Shown: in pieces, positions 31,128-43,139 of the stretch | How positions within the stretch are numbered: the first letter of the stretch is position 1 | How the letters are laid out: each line of letters begins with the position of its first letter | Source of the DNA: Chara braunii | Taxonomy: Eukaryota; Streptophyta; Charophyceae; Charales; Characeae | Assembly: GCA_003427395.1 (NCBI GenBank) | Contig: BFEA01000166.1 | Span: forward strand, 1,802,587-1,852,299 | DNA: 49,713 nt | Direction: 5' to 3' | Program-made: the position numbers and the translations under genes | The notes under the pieces: generated by a model | What the model saw: the letters and a program-made list of their open reading frames with translations, nothing else | Told to the model about the DNA's origin: nothing | Database searches by the model: none

Positions 31128-32491
31128 ATGGCGGAAGAAAGCGGCTTCGCCAAGATCTTGCTTTGGAGGAATTCGTGCCTCATGAAGGTGCTGTTGCACG
31201 AAGTGCTGCAAGTGTCAATGCCCCCAGATCTCCGCACCCTGCTGTTCCAAGGAAGGAACTTGTCTAACTTTTTGCGCGATTTTCAGGATTTTTGCCTTAT
31301 GAAGAAGTATGACAAGAAGGCGATGTGGTACATGTTCCTTTTGTTCGTCTGTGAAGCGCTAAGTGAGGAGGTATATGCCCTCAAGCAGAAGGCGAAGACG
31401 TGGGATGAGATGGAGAGTTCCTTAAGGCTAAGATTCCCAGAAGATGGAATAGAAGGCCAACGTGGGGAATGCTCTGTTGCACCAGTTACGCGCGCACCAT
31501 CGCATGCGGAGTTAAGTGAGCTACAAAGACAAGTGGGAGTATTGGAAGGAAGGTTAGCACGGCTGGAAGAGGCCAGGAAAGGCAAGCTGAAGATTTCAGA
31601 AGGTTCCCCAAGTGAGCCGACTGGCCAGGGAGAAAGAGGAGTGGAGGAGGATGACCAGGAGTCACCCCTCTTGGTAGGAATCCCAAAGAGGTGAGCCAGT
31701 GCTCAGGCGAGAAACAAAGGCGAAAGATTTGCTGAAATAAAGAAGGAGTCGGATGCTAATATGACCCTGCCTGTTATTGCGCCGGATCCAAAGAGGGGGC
31801 TCATTAACGGGGAAGCATCCTCAGCTGCAGGTCAGGAGAGGCAAAAGAATGAGTGGTGGCCAGAGCACTGGGTAAAAGGGGTATGCGATTGTTGGGGAAA
31901 GACTGACCGTACCCCTGAAGGAAGTAAGGAAAAGGGTGTGACGGGAGAAAAAGGGGAACTTGAACCTTCCAAGTTAACAAAGGCGCAGCGGAAGGCAAGG
32001 AACCTCGCTCAAAGCGGTCAAGGTACCGAAGGGGGGCAGAGTTTGCGGCAGGTAGCAATTACCTCGCGAGAGCTGGGAGGTGAGGTAAGGCCAATGGGGC
32101 CTCCTCCGATCGAACAAGCTTTGCGTGGGCAGTGGGCGCCGTGTAACCAAATGGGCTTGTGGTCGGCATATAATCCTTACATGCCCTGACGCAAGGCAAT
32201 TATATGGGCCCTTTGATGAACATTATGCCCCGTGGGCCCCCGCCAGTCCAAATTCAACCTGTCGGACTGTTATGGCCGCCGATGCAGCAAGTGCCGCAGG
32301 ACGGCATGGCAGGTGGAAGGGGCCAAAGACCAACAGTTGGAAGGGGACGAGGAGATGGCGGGCGTGGCAACACGGGTCGTGGAGATGGTGAACGCGGCAA
32401 TGGAGGTTGCGGGAATGACAGACAAGGCGTCGAGGGTCGCGATGGGGGCCAACAAAACCATAAGTGGGGCTCAAAGAAGAAAGGGGCATGA
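31128..32491 (+). pseudogene. inner element gag-like ORF, interrupted
   Basis: The first part (31128-31694) has PPDLRTLLFQGRNLSNFLRD and FCLMKKYDKKAMWYMFLL. This pattern resembles the capsid region of retrotransposon gag. A coiled-coil follows (LSELQRQVGVLEGRLARLEEA). A TGA at 31692-31694 interrupts a frame that stays open to 32189. After a small frameshift it goes on to 32491 with Gly-Arg repeats (GRGQRPTVGRGRGDGGRGN), possibly RNA-binding in place of a zinc knuckle. No protease, RT or integrase follows. Confidence 0.65.
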
Positions 32492-34899
32492 TGGCGTTGG
32501 ATGAGATGGTCACCAGAGTGGGTCAAGTGATCAAGGATGCGGAGATGGTAGATAAGATGGCTAGGGCAGAGAAAGTATAGTAGGACGTAATGAGGATTCA
32601 CCCTTACTCCTGGGTTGGAAGGTTTTTATCAGTCGCCTGCCCTGAATTTTTGAATTCGTGTTGGTAAGGACTAATTGTACACGTATTGATCTGGAAACAA
32701 GAATACCGGGCTAACCATTGCGTAACCCTAACCCCATACTAATTGGTTAAGGCTAGTACATATTATCAGGGACGAGACAGACATATACTCGGATGTATGT
32801 ATGTGTATAGATCAGATTCGGGGAGGGGTTTCACAATAATGGTCCGGTAAAGTAACTTAGGTTGTAGATAGCTCAACCATATAGGTGAGACCAGGGGCAA
32901 TGAGTGAGTAAGGACAGGTTCGCCTATACATCAGTAGGATCAAAGCTTCTTGTATATAGGGACGGAGCTAGATATGTGCGTACCTAGATGTAGGCACGAC
33001 CAACTCGCCCATCTGTACATATGTAGATTGTAGTACTGGACGAACCATTGGTTTCCGCTTTGGCGTGATTTAGGTGGTTGAATCCAGATATGTGATATGT
33101 TGATGTGTTGGAATACATTTGCGCGCTTTGAGCTTCTGTGTATGTTTGGGTGTATTCCGAAGTATTCGTATGTTCAAGACATGGGTTACTCAGTAGAGTG
33201 AGGCGTGAGGGCTGGGTACCTATGTTGTTTTTTAGAGAGGCGTTTTATTGTGGCATACATATTGAGTTGAGACTCTATGAGGCTTGGTTTTTGTGACGAT
33301 CACTATCACTCTCACTTGTGTGGCTTTATCCTGATGAATGTTGGCTTGTGTGAAAGATGTGTGAATGTATGACATGTAAAGTTGTCTACTCCTCGGTATA
33401 CTCGTGCGACCTGGCCACGGGCAGCTGATAGGGCAGAGTATACGGGGAGAAAGCGCAGCCTGTTTGTGAAAAGCTGTGAGGATTCTTAGAAGATTTATGA
33501 GCCCTTGGGACTCGAATGTTTCACCATGCCAGTTGTTGATTGCTTAAGTTGTGACGAGGACCCATAAGGTGGTCTCTCAGTGATGTTTTGTTCTATGAAG
33601 AGACCCCTGAATTTTTGAAAAAAAGGATGTTGTGTGTTATGATGAGACCCTCTCGAATTTTTTGGAGGAGGGGAAGTTTGGTTTTATGATAAGACCCGTC
33701 GTGATTTTTGGAAGAGGGAGTGTTTTGTTCTGTGGTAAGATCCATCGCGATTTTTGGAAGAGGGGGTGTTTTGTTTTATGATGAGAGTCCTTTGGATTTT
33801 TGGAAGAGGCGATGTTTTTGTTGTTGGAAGACTCACCTTCGAATGTGAGTAAACTGATTTATGGCATGATAAGTTGTCTGATGAGTGATAAAGTCTGACG
33901 AAGAGGACCACTTTTGCTTGGAATATTTGAGAAAGTCGCAATGAGTGCAGGGTGAGAGACATCTCAGGACGGGTGGCTGCTGGCTTTGATCAAGTCAGGG
34001 GTCACGGCCTGGTGGACCTAGCGGTGATTTTGTTTGTGAGCGTGCGAAGGATGCCATGCCTATTGTGGAAGGGCTGGTAAATGCCTTCAGACCCCTGCGT
34101 ATCGCGCAGTGGGCCTGTGATTTAGTTTTGCGACGCCCCGTCTAACCACCTGTGCTAGTTCTGGGACATATTGAAGAAAAGTCAAGCTAACGGACAAAAA
34201 ATTAGTACCTCTAGGGCGTAACCCCATTGGATGACTGCTACCTGGCTTCGGGACCGCGGGGTAAGAGTTTAAGGGGAATTACCCTCCCCAGGGAAATTAC
34301 TCCATGGGATAGTGAAGGTTGGGAGTTTGGGAGGTCCTGATTGAGTGTTTATTAGGAGAAAACCTATCATTGCGTAACCAACGAGGGTATTGTCGTTAAA
34401 TAACAATGCGGTGGGCCGTGGTCCTGGTCCGATCAGCCAGGCTATGGTGGGCCAAGATGGAGACTTGACTTTTTTGTACTAGACTGAGTGGATATTAAAG
34501 TATACATATATACGTATGTGTATTTGATTGCGAGAGATTTTCTGAGAAGGAAGACCGGAGTGCCTTCAAAGGTCTCGGTTAAGGCCCTCGTCCCTAGTTT
34601 TTGCCAGGACTAGGGACACCCAACGAGAAGTCGAAGGTTGTCTAAGACCGGGGAGAGGACGATTGGGAAGGTCTTTGGAACTTATGCTGTCAGCGTCCTA
34701 ATTTCTGGGCGGTGAGAGGCCCGGGTTAGAAACCTAGCAGCATATGGTTGTGAAGGCACGGTTTGATGGAGGCCTGTACCNTGTGTTTGTCGGCTAATCG
34801 GATTGGCTCGTTTTTCGTCAGCATTTGGAGTTCGGATGGATTTATAGCTTTCTGATTTGGCGAAGCGACGAGGACGTCGCTTAATATGGTCCGGTAAGC
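32492..34899 (+). other. inner element 3' interior, no pol; tandem repeat 33580-33822
   Basis: Where pol should be I see only short, non-coding-like ORFs. A run of four or five units of about 58 bases (GTTTTATGATGAGACCC...ATTTTTGGAAGAGGG) occupies 33580-33822. An 8-bp hairpin (GTCCCTAG/CTAGGGAC) lies at 34590-34617. No clear polypurine tract precedes the 3' LTR. Confidence 0.65.
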
Positions 34900-35624
34900 T
34901 GTCGGTACGAATACCCTTACAAGGGTATCCGCCCTGGTTTTTGCATGCAACAAAAAATAAGTTTGGGTTGGAATTTAAGTGTTCCGCGTGAGGCGCGGCT
35001 GCGCCTGTGGTTTATGTTGACTGGGTGGTTGACTACACTGGAGAGTGCATGGGCGCGCAGGTTTAAGGCGCTCATGATTCTTTTCTGTTGTTGATCGTAA
35101 AGTCGGTGCGGACGCCGGTAGTTTTGTGTTATTATAAATGTTTTGTTTTACTTTTGGTGGCCGTATACGTAGGAGTAGGCTGAAAGATGGCGCAGGGCGC
35201 TTCGCGGCCCTAGACGACCGCGCTGTTTCACTTCATATGGAGTTTCAGGCTTAGTTATTACAGGCTTGTGCTTAGCCCTATAGGTTACGACATTGAAATA
35301 CTACTACAGAGGTTTGGGGATCGAGGCCGGCGGGCGTTGGCACGGGAGCAGCAGAGCGGTGCGGAAAAAATCGAGGGGGGTGAGGGCTTGGCGGGTTAGC
35401 CCCCTCTGGTTTTGTTGGTAAGCACGACAATGGGCCCGACCTGCGACACCGACGACGTGCCAACAACCCCGTTGTCCCCCTCTAGTACTAGGTTTCTTTT
35501 TGTCTTATTTTTTCTCTCTTATTTTTTCCTTGTCGGTTTCTCTTTATCCAATCCCGTTCAGGGACGTGAGATGCCGGAGGGACAAGTGGGGTATATCATA
35601 TTTGCGGGGCATTGCCCCGGTTGA

Positions 35625-35700
35625 GTCCTTTGGGACATCTGTTAAAATTGGAACGCTACAGAAAAGATTAGCACGGTCCCCGTGCAAGGGACAGCGCACT
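35625..35700 (+). ncRNA. U6 snRNA-like sequence in 3' LTR
   Basis: It is the same unit as 22254-22328 but slightly closer to canonical U6: the 5' stem reads GTCC...GGGAC and the text after AAAATTGGAA is CGCTACAG. The TATA-like box is at 35592. Confidence 0.8.
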
Positions 35701-37223
35701 GTAACCCGGGGCTGTGCGCAGGTCCGCTTTGCAGAAGTGAAGTCGGGCGTCCGTTGGAGCGGCGATAGCGAAAAGGGAGATCAGCGGCACCTCCCAAGGC
35801 AGTGGAACGACGGGAGGGCAACGAAGATTGGGCAACGGGAGTAAGTCATCGGAGTTGCCAAATGCTAGCACAACGGTGGGGAGTGGGACAGATAACGGAG
35901 CGAGGCAGGGCGCAGCTAAGCAGGGGAACGACGAGTTGGTAGCTCAACAGTGTCGGACCACGCGGTGAAAGGCTGTGCAGCGGGCGGACGAACCCGGACG
36001 CATAGCGGCGCCGGGTGCATGCCGGGTAGCATAGTGCTGTGCAACAAGTGAAGGTGGGGCGACGGGCGCGTAGAGGGAGCGGAGTGTCAGGCGCCAAGCG
36101 TAGTAAGACACACAGCGGAGTACAGCAGGGCGACGGGCGCTAAGGCGGGGGCGCCGTGAGCCAACGAAAGGGAGGACNAACCTGGCGCGGATTCGCGCCG
36201 GGTGCATTCGGCATGTGGAGGCCGGAGATGGNTGAATGGTGAGGCNAANAGAGAAAGAGGAGGGGCNGGCGCTGAAGCAGCTGGCCGNGCGGCACACAGC
36301 GGAGCAGAGCCGGGCGGTAGTACGAGGTGCAGAGGTGGTAGGGGAAATGAGTGAACCTCGACGCTAGACTGCGCCAGGTACAGTTGGACTAAGGATGGTG
36401 GAGGCGAGTCGGGCGCAGCTGGTATGGCTTAGCTCTCTCGATCTGTGAGGGAGCCGGGGGGGGGGTAAGAGGCGATCCCGGGGCTTGGCCCCGGGCGAAC
36501 CCGACTGTGATGGCAAATTAGGGAGAGAGTTACTACAAACGGAGATTAGTAGAGAAAGCGTTGCGGAAGCTATGGCGAAGGGAGCGGGAGACGGGAGTGA
36601 AAACCTCGTATTTCGCTCGATCCTTGATGGATTCGAGCGAAGTAGGTTGCAAACTTGGGGTTTCACACCGGGGCGACTTGCATGACAGGGTTAGTTTTGG
36701 AGTTAGTAGTGTAGGAACAGATGTAGAGACGAAAGAGGTTGCGCGGGCTATGGAGGGAGCAAGCAAAGAGAAAGGTGGGAACGAAGAATTAAGATCTCAC
36801 TCGATTCATAATGGAATCGAGCGAGTTAGAGTGTTAGTTGGGGTTTTTTTGATAGGGCGAGTTCATCACTGTAGTCAGAACGAAAAGATAGTTAGTATAG
36901 AAGGAGTTAGTAAGGAGAGTAGGTGCGCGGGAGATGGTGAAACGAAAAGGAAGGTGAGAAGAGAATGTCGATCTCGCCCGTTTCTGGACGAAAACGGGCA
37001 AGGAAAGATTGATTTCTGGGGTTTTGTCTGGCTGCGAAGTAGATTACGAGGTTAGTTTTGAGTGTTAGTTGTAAGTATTTAAGATATAACAGAAAGGGAA
37101 TGCGCCTACTGGAGGTAAGATTTGAATTCGAGAGTGTATCCGCCGATACATCTAACAGGGAGAACCTGGACGGGATAGTAGGCCGGATGCATTAAGGACT
37201 AAGGCGCAATAGTGCATGCACCT

Positions 37224-37224
<1 letters not shown>

Positions 37225-37315
<91 letters not shown>

Positions 37316-37431
37316 NNNNNNNNNNNNNNNNNNNNNNNNNNNNNNNNNNNNNNNNNNNNNNNNNNNNNNNNNNNNNNNNNNNNNNNNNNNNNNNNNNNNN
37401 NNNNNNNNNNNNNNNNNNNNNNNNNNNNNNN

Positions 37432-37516
<85 letters not shown>
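37225..37516. repeat. (CA)n(GA)n microsatellite with assembly gap, 3' LTR
   Basis: A short CA run is followed by GA on both sides of a run of Ns (37316-37431). True length is unknown. Confidence 0.9.
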
Positions 37517-39176
37517 AGGTACTTACCAGCGAAGGCAGGTGGTGCGATGCCAGCGGAAAGTCGAATGGCGATAGTGGCAAGTTGACGGATGCATCTTCCC
37601 ACGATCAGAGGGAAGATTCATTCTCACAACAGCACCGCACTGATTAAGTAACGAGTAAGTACCTGCGCCGAACAAGAGAGGAAGGGATTGAGGGATGCTT
37701 CGTAAAAAGAGGAAAGATAATATACTTACCTGTATGAGAGTGAAAGTCCAATTGACTGTCGAGCCCTGTTGCGCCACGAGGGAGTGCACGAACGTGGTCG
37801 ACGTGATGACATCGTATGTTCATATGTGAAGAAAGAGAGATAGATCAGGAGAAGGAACGGAGTAGCGGAGAAAGAAAGAGCTTACCTGGAGTTCGCGAGT
37901 TCTCAGGATTCGTTGCTTGTCTCTCAACCCGGATGTATGTGACCAGGATCGTGGTCATGTGCGTGGAAGGACTAGTGGGAAAGAAGATAGAGATGAACGA
38001 GATCAGAAGAATGGGAAACTGAGAAGGAGTGGAGCTACGTACCTCGTCGAAGGTGAGTGGAGCAGCAGGGTACAAGGCTGTGTAGGTTTCCATATTCTAG
38101 TAAGGGAGGCACCGAGGTGGGATGAATTAGGTGCGACAGTCTGACAGATATACTGGCAGGAATGAGGACAGTTGGTTTGACTATGAGGGTGTGGGACTGT
38201 AGGAATACGGCCTGCCGTTTGGAGGAAGTATTTACGGCGGTCTGCCTACAGCGAAGTCATTCAGTCGGGCAAGTTGACTGCTGTTGATTACTCATTCCAC
38301 AAATTTGGGCCTATTTCTGCGAGACCGGTGACCTGCGACGCGGGTAATGGAGGAGGCACGAGTAACAGAAAAGGGGAAAGAAACTGCAGGTTGCATAGTG
38401 GGCAACGACCTGCGCCCTTAAGTCTTCGTCATTGTGCTGCAGATTGCAGGCCGCGTAGATGGTTGAACAACGACATCTGGACATGCGATACCGGCAAACT
38501 GATATTGTGGGCCTGCTTGAGTATGACGGCGACGCATTGTGATTGTGATTGCTAAGGGGGAGTAATCAGGCGGAGAGGGGGGGTTAGTGTTGCGAACTGA
38601 GAGGTCGCCAGGGGGGTCGACGTCGACAGTATGACCAAAGTTTAACCAAGCTGTTGTTACTTGGCCATCATTGAGGGGCCCTCAGGCGACTGAAGGTTAC
38701 AAGGCCCTCTCCAGTGAGGTTGAGAGCACCCCTCTTGTATATGAGAGTCTCTAACCTTTTTTTTCTGCCCTTCTAAGTCTCAGTCTAGTCCCTATTCTAA
38801 GAGGAAGGCGGCAGGCGGGATTGCAACCCGTAGGTCCGCGTCAAGACTCTGTGGAGAGTCCACCCACCGATTGCGGGAGCCCTGCCGGTACTCAGGAGGA
38901 GTTCTGGAGGCAGGGAATCGTCAGGTAAACCATTTCCATATGTACAACCTACCACCACCCATGTTTTGCCTATCTCCCTGTAATATGATTGCTGTATGCA
39001 TGAGATTGTCCCTATGGTTTTTGTTTTCCCTTCAGGACCCAATCAGACTGAATGGAAGGAATGTGTGAAAATGAAGTTTAAGTTTCTCTTTTGTTTTGAC
39101 TGAAAGCAGACTAAGGTATGAATTGGGGCAAGGTGGGAGGAAGGCAGTTTTGCATGCGTTTGGAAGGGTCAACCAA

Positions 39177-39861
39177 AGCCTGGGCATTGTTTCTACTGTG
39201 AATGACTCAGGCTATGTTTATTGGGCTGTTTTCTGAAGGACCAGACATTGTTTCTAATATGAATAGCCTGGTTGCTATGTTTATATAGTTGTTTTCTAGA
39301 GGACCAGGCATTGTTTCTACTGTGAATGACCTGTTTACTCTAGTTAACTCTGGGGGTTTGCCAATTCGAAGGGGGTTAAATTCTTGTTTTATTCTGAGGG
39401 AGAATTTCTGGTCTAAGGCTAAGCATTGTATCTATTGTGAATGGTTTTGCCTGAAAACCACGCACGTGAACTAAACTAAGTATAAAGGAGAGTACTTTAT
39501 GTATATTTGCATGTGAACTGGCAGCTGGACATAGTTTCTACTGTGAATGACCCAGCGTTAAGTCATATCGTTAAGAAGAAAAAGGAAAAAATATAAAGCA
39601 TAAATGGAAATAGTCCGGCAAGCTGAACATTGTTTCTACTGTGAATGGTTCAGTCCCCTGCCCATATTTGTCTTTTTCTTTAACAACAAAGTCAGAGAAA
39701 TACTAAACTTTGGATATTAAACAGCTCAGGGTGATTAGGCATTGTTTCCATGGCGAATGGCCTAGTCATCTGCCCAAAAGAAGAGAGAAGTAGTTGTGCA
39801 ACATGTTCGTGTATATCATAAAGCCAAGTTGGGCATTGTTTCCATGGCGAATGGTCCAACT
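39177..39861 (+). repeat. array of eight CATTG...TGAATG hairpins (3' LTR)
   Basis: This is the second copy of the array at 25608-26294. In hairpin 1 the outer stem is now perfect (AGCCTG/CAGGCT). In hairpins 1 and 5 a T-G wobble has become C-G, and in hairpin 8 a T-G has become T-A. Hairpins 2 and 4 each lose one pair. Confidence 0.85.
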
Positions 39862-40119
39862 CTATGTCTTATGTAAGATGGGTATAAGGATCTAAGAAGT
39901 TAGAAGGTTCATAAACTGTCTTATGGAAAGAACTTGGGATGGTTAAAGTACTTACCTTTGTGGTTTGGTTTGCATGTGACTAAGTGAGATGGCTAGTTTG
40001 TTTGGGTTTCAGTATTATAGGTAGTCGCTTTAGTTGCTCGCCACGTGCTAGAGCTATAGGAGTTAGTGTCAATTCCTGCATTTTCTGAGCTAAGTTTTTT
40101 TTACTTAGATTAATTCTCG

Positions 40120-40705
40120 CATTTTCAGGGATTATTTTTTTGTACTTGGGTTTGTATATATCTTGGCAAACTACTTTCTCTACGGGAAGCGCTGCCGAAA
40201 GTTCTACAAATCCAAGAAGTTAGTCAATTTTTGACTTATTAAAGTTCAACTTGTCTTTTCTTTGTATCTGACCTAGTAAAAATCTGTAAAGTCTCCTTTT
40301 CTAAAGAGGGTGCTGCCCAAATTTTTGCTAATTCAGATAGTTAGACGAATTTGGGCTTTGAGAAGTCAAAGTTATTCTTAAAATCTGGACTTAGCTTTGT
40401 ATGAATTTTGAAAAAACACTTTTCTAAAGGGAGTGCTGCCGAAATTTCTGCAAAACTAAGGAGTTGGTTAAATCTGGTCTAAAATTGAACTCAAGTTTTC
40501 TTTTGGGTTCATATCTGACTAAGTATAAATCTGGGAAGTCTCCCTTTCAAAAGGGAGTGCTGCCCAAATTTCTTCTAATTCAGGGAGTTAGACAAAATTT
40601 GAGTTTCCAGAGTCAGAGATTATTTATGTTTTCCATATTTAAGCATATATAAATTCTGGAAAGACACTTTCCCTACGGGAAGCGCTGCCGAAATTTTCTT
40701 AGTTT
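40120..40705 (+). repeat. five tandem GTGCTGCCGAAATTT hairpin units (3' LTR)
   Basis: This is the second copy of 26560-27135, with the same order of units and conserved cores. Confidence 0.8.
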
Positions 40706-42482
40706 AGAGGAGATAGATTATATTTGGACAGGTGGCGATTCTGGCGATCCACCCTGAATGGGGGAGATTCTGCCATGAGTCTACCTTTCTTTGGACACTT
40801 GCTTAGAGGTAGGCTTAGATATAATTAACTAGGATGATTCTTGAGTGAGATCGTGATACGGGGATCATTTTCCATGGACTTATAGGTTTAGCCTGGGACA
40901 TTGACCTGTCATGTGTTACAGGTCCTCTTGATCATTTGGTTCAAGTTCAGAACTAGATTCAGCTTGATCCCTTGATGATCATCTTCTGTTATCACTGATA
41001 ACAAGTCGGTTGCCGATTCGTCGGTTTATGATTCAACTCCAATTCACTTCTGTCACTCAACCTAAAGGCTTTAGCCCTGTGGTTTATCTGGTTTGTTGTG
41101 TTTTTACCCGGACTTTATTGAATGACCATTTGACAAAGATACTAAGTATTTTTATTGCGGGGAGGTTGCGCTGAGGTTGATGTTTGCATGGCTAAAGCAA
41201 GGGGTGTGAGAGCAGGGAATGGTTGAAGTTGACCCCGTGTAACGCATGGACTTTCTGGTTGAATCTTTGATGTGATTGCAGGTATGCTTGGTGATTCGGA
41301 CTTGGGATTTGACTGCATGTGCTCACATACATACATATATGGTTGAGAGGAGCCACATTGTGACTGTAAGAAGTGATCGTCCTATAAAATCAACCCTTAT
41401 ATATTTATGAGTGCCTTGAGTGTTTGAGAGGTCACTGTGAGTTTACGCAAGGGTTAACCAGATTGTGTCCTGAGAGAAAAGGGGAATTCCTTTTTTACCT
41501 TTGCTTTTTAAAGTTTTTATAGTTGGACATTGTAGTCGGTGGCAGCCGTCAAAGTGAAACCCCTTGACTTCAGTCCGGGCCCAGAATGGAACTCATCTCC
41601 AGGGCAGTAAGAAACGACTGCCACCACAGGTATGGACCTGTGTACCACCCACTGTGCACAAAGTGCAGAAGAGGGTGTGTGGTCTTCAACCGCGCTTGAC
41701 GGTTGTCCAACGTCGAGAGATTAACCCTCAAGGCGCGTGTCAGCCAACACTTGAGTGTCGAATGCGACCCTCAAGATTAACGAGGACCGTGTAAGTATGG
41801 GTACTACATAGTACGCCATCATTGCGACCGCTTGTGTATGCTTGCATTGCGAGTCGATATGAGTTAGCCCTGCGTCCGCGCGGTTTTATATTAAGTCTCG
41901 TGCACGACGCCTATTTGATTTCCGCATTGGAAAGCTATGGGTTGGCTACCGAGGGGCTAGGAGCGTTGTCGCGCTGTTTGTGTTGTGTTGTTTCGTATAT
42001 ATGTTGTTTCATGTGTATGTGTGTTTGTAAAGTGAAGTGCGCGTGGTGTGTGGGATGCGTCCTAGTCGACCATGACGAACCGCGCTTGGGACTTCAACCC
42101 CCCAAGATGTCGGCTCGCGTGCGGGTTCGATAGAGGCGTACTACCGCGCGTACCCCCTATGCTACAGAGAACGAGAAACGCCCTCGGCTGGTCCACCTCT
42201 GCGATTGCAACTGATTAGCTTTCGTACTGTGGACTGGTAGCTCGGTGGGGATACGCCCACCGAAGGGAGGTGACAGCTCCCGTAAGGTGGAGGTAAGACG
42301 TGCTTCACGCAGGCCCTATCCTGTCGTAGGGGCTCGCGAGAGGTATGGCTGGCGCACTCGGCCGGAACGGCTTGTGAAAGCTTCATGTATATTGCAACGA
42401 AGGATTTTATCCTACTCCTGTTCGACGCAGTCGGGAGGGTCCCGCGCTGCCCTGAGGCGGTGCCGGACCGATGCGCTCGACA

Positions 42483-43139
42483 CCGCGGAACCTCGTTAAT
42501 AGTAGTGCAAAGGGTCAATCGCATGAGCACAGCGTAGGGTTTTCCTCCTGTATTTCGGAGGACGATCGATCGTCGTTCGAAATCCAGGTTTGCTCGTAAT
42601 GCCACAAGAGCTGGAAATCCGAAAAGAACGTCGTACGTATTAACATCTAGTACTACGACATCCCCATTCGCGTGTACTTTCCCTAATCGGAAGGCGAAGT
42701 TGGTCATTCTCCCCACAATTTTAATATTTTCCTCATCTGCCGAGACGAGCTGATCTTTCTCGGTGAGCATGATCTGAATGTTTTTCCTGCCTGCCCTTTC
42801 GACCACTCTCAGTGAAATAGCCAACACTGCTGCTCCTGAGTGTATAATGGCGTTGTAAGGAATTCCCCAAATTTCTATATCGCACTCTGCGGATTTCCAC
42901 GGAATGGGTTTAATTCGTAGGAAATGATCGTCTTTCTCAATTAATCCTATCCGTATCGGATCCGGAGTGCTTGTTGGGTTTTCTTCCGGCGCAGGGCCTT
43001 TGGTTTTTACGTTCGGTGCTCGGGCGAGAGTGAATCGCTTTCGATTCGCTTTACAGTGCTGTAACATTCGCTCGTTGGCTTGCTCGGAGATCGAGAGTAG
43101 ATGACCGATCGGAAGGGGAATCCGATGGTCCAAGGCTCA
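42483..43139 (-). pseudogene. outer element aspartic protease, interrupted by the inner element
   Basis: The segment DIEIWGIPYNAIIHSGAAVLAIS corresponds to the retropepsin active site, with His where the catalytic Asp of D-S/T-G is expected. The second half has VLDVNTYDVLFGFPALVALRANLDF, matching the usual I-L-G hydrophobic end in altered form. A TGA at 43139-43137 separates it from gag in the same frame. The frame is cut at 42483 by the inner element and goes on at 21526. The rest of the ORF down to 42162 is inner LTR sequence. Confidence 0.75.

Larger units (their letters stand above)
21530..42482 (+). mobile_element. Giant-LTR retrotransposon (inner element), gag-like only
   Basis: Two LTRs of about 7.4 kb (to 28911) and 7.6 kb (34900-42482) flank a 6-kb interior. 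The 3' LTR starts TGTCGG and both end CTCGACA. A tRNA-Asp-type PBS follows the 5' LTR. The plus-strand interior has gag-like ORFs and no protease, RT or integrase, so the element would need enzymes from elsewhere. CCGCG occurs at both outer borders (21527-21531 and 42483-42487) as the target duplication; the 5' LTR seems to lack its first bases TG. Removing the element restores the host frame. No good polypurine tract is seen before 34900. Confidence 0.92.
34900..42482 (+). repeat. inner element 3' LTR (~7.6 kb)
   Basis: It begins TGTCGG and ends CGACA, next to the second CCGCG. It is collinear with the 5' LTR apart from the microsatellite length and small changes. Corresponding parts are the U6-like unit, hairpin units (36470-37020), microsatellite with gap, splice-like series (37520-38095) and both hairpin arrays. 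Confidence 0.92.
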
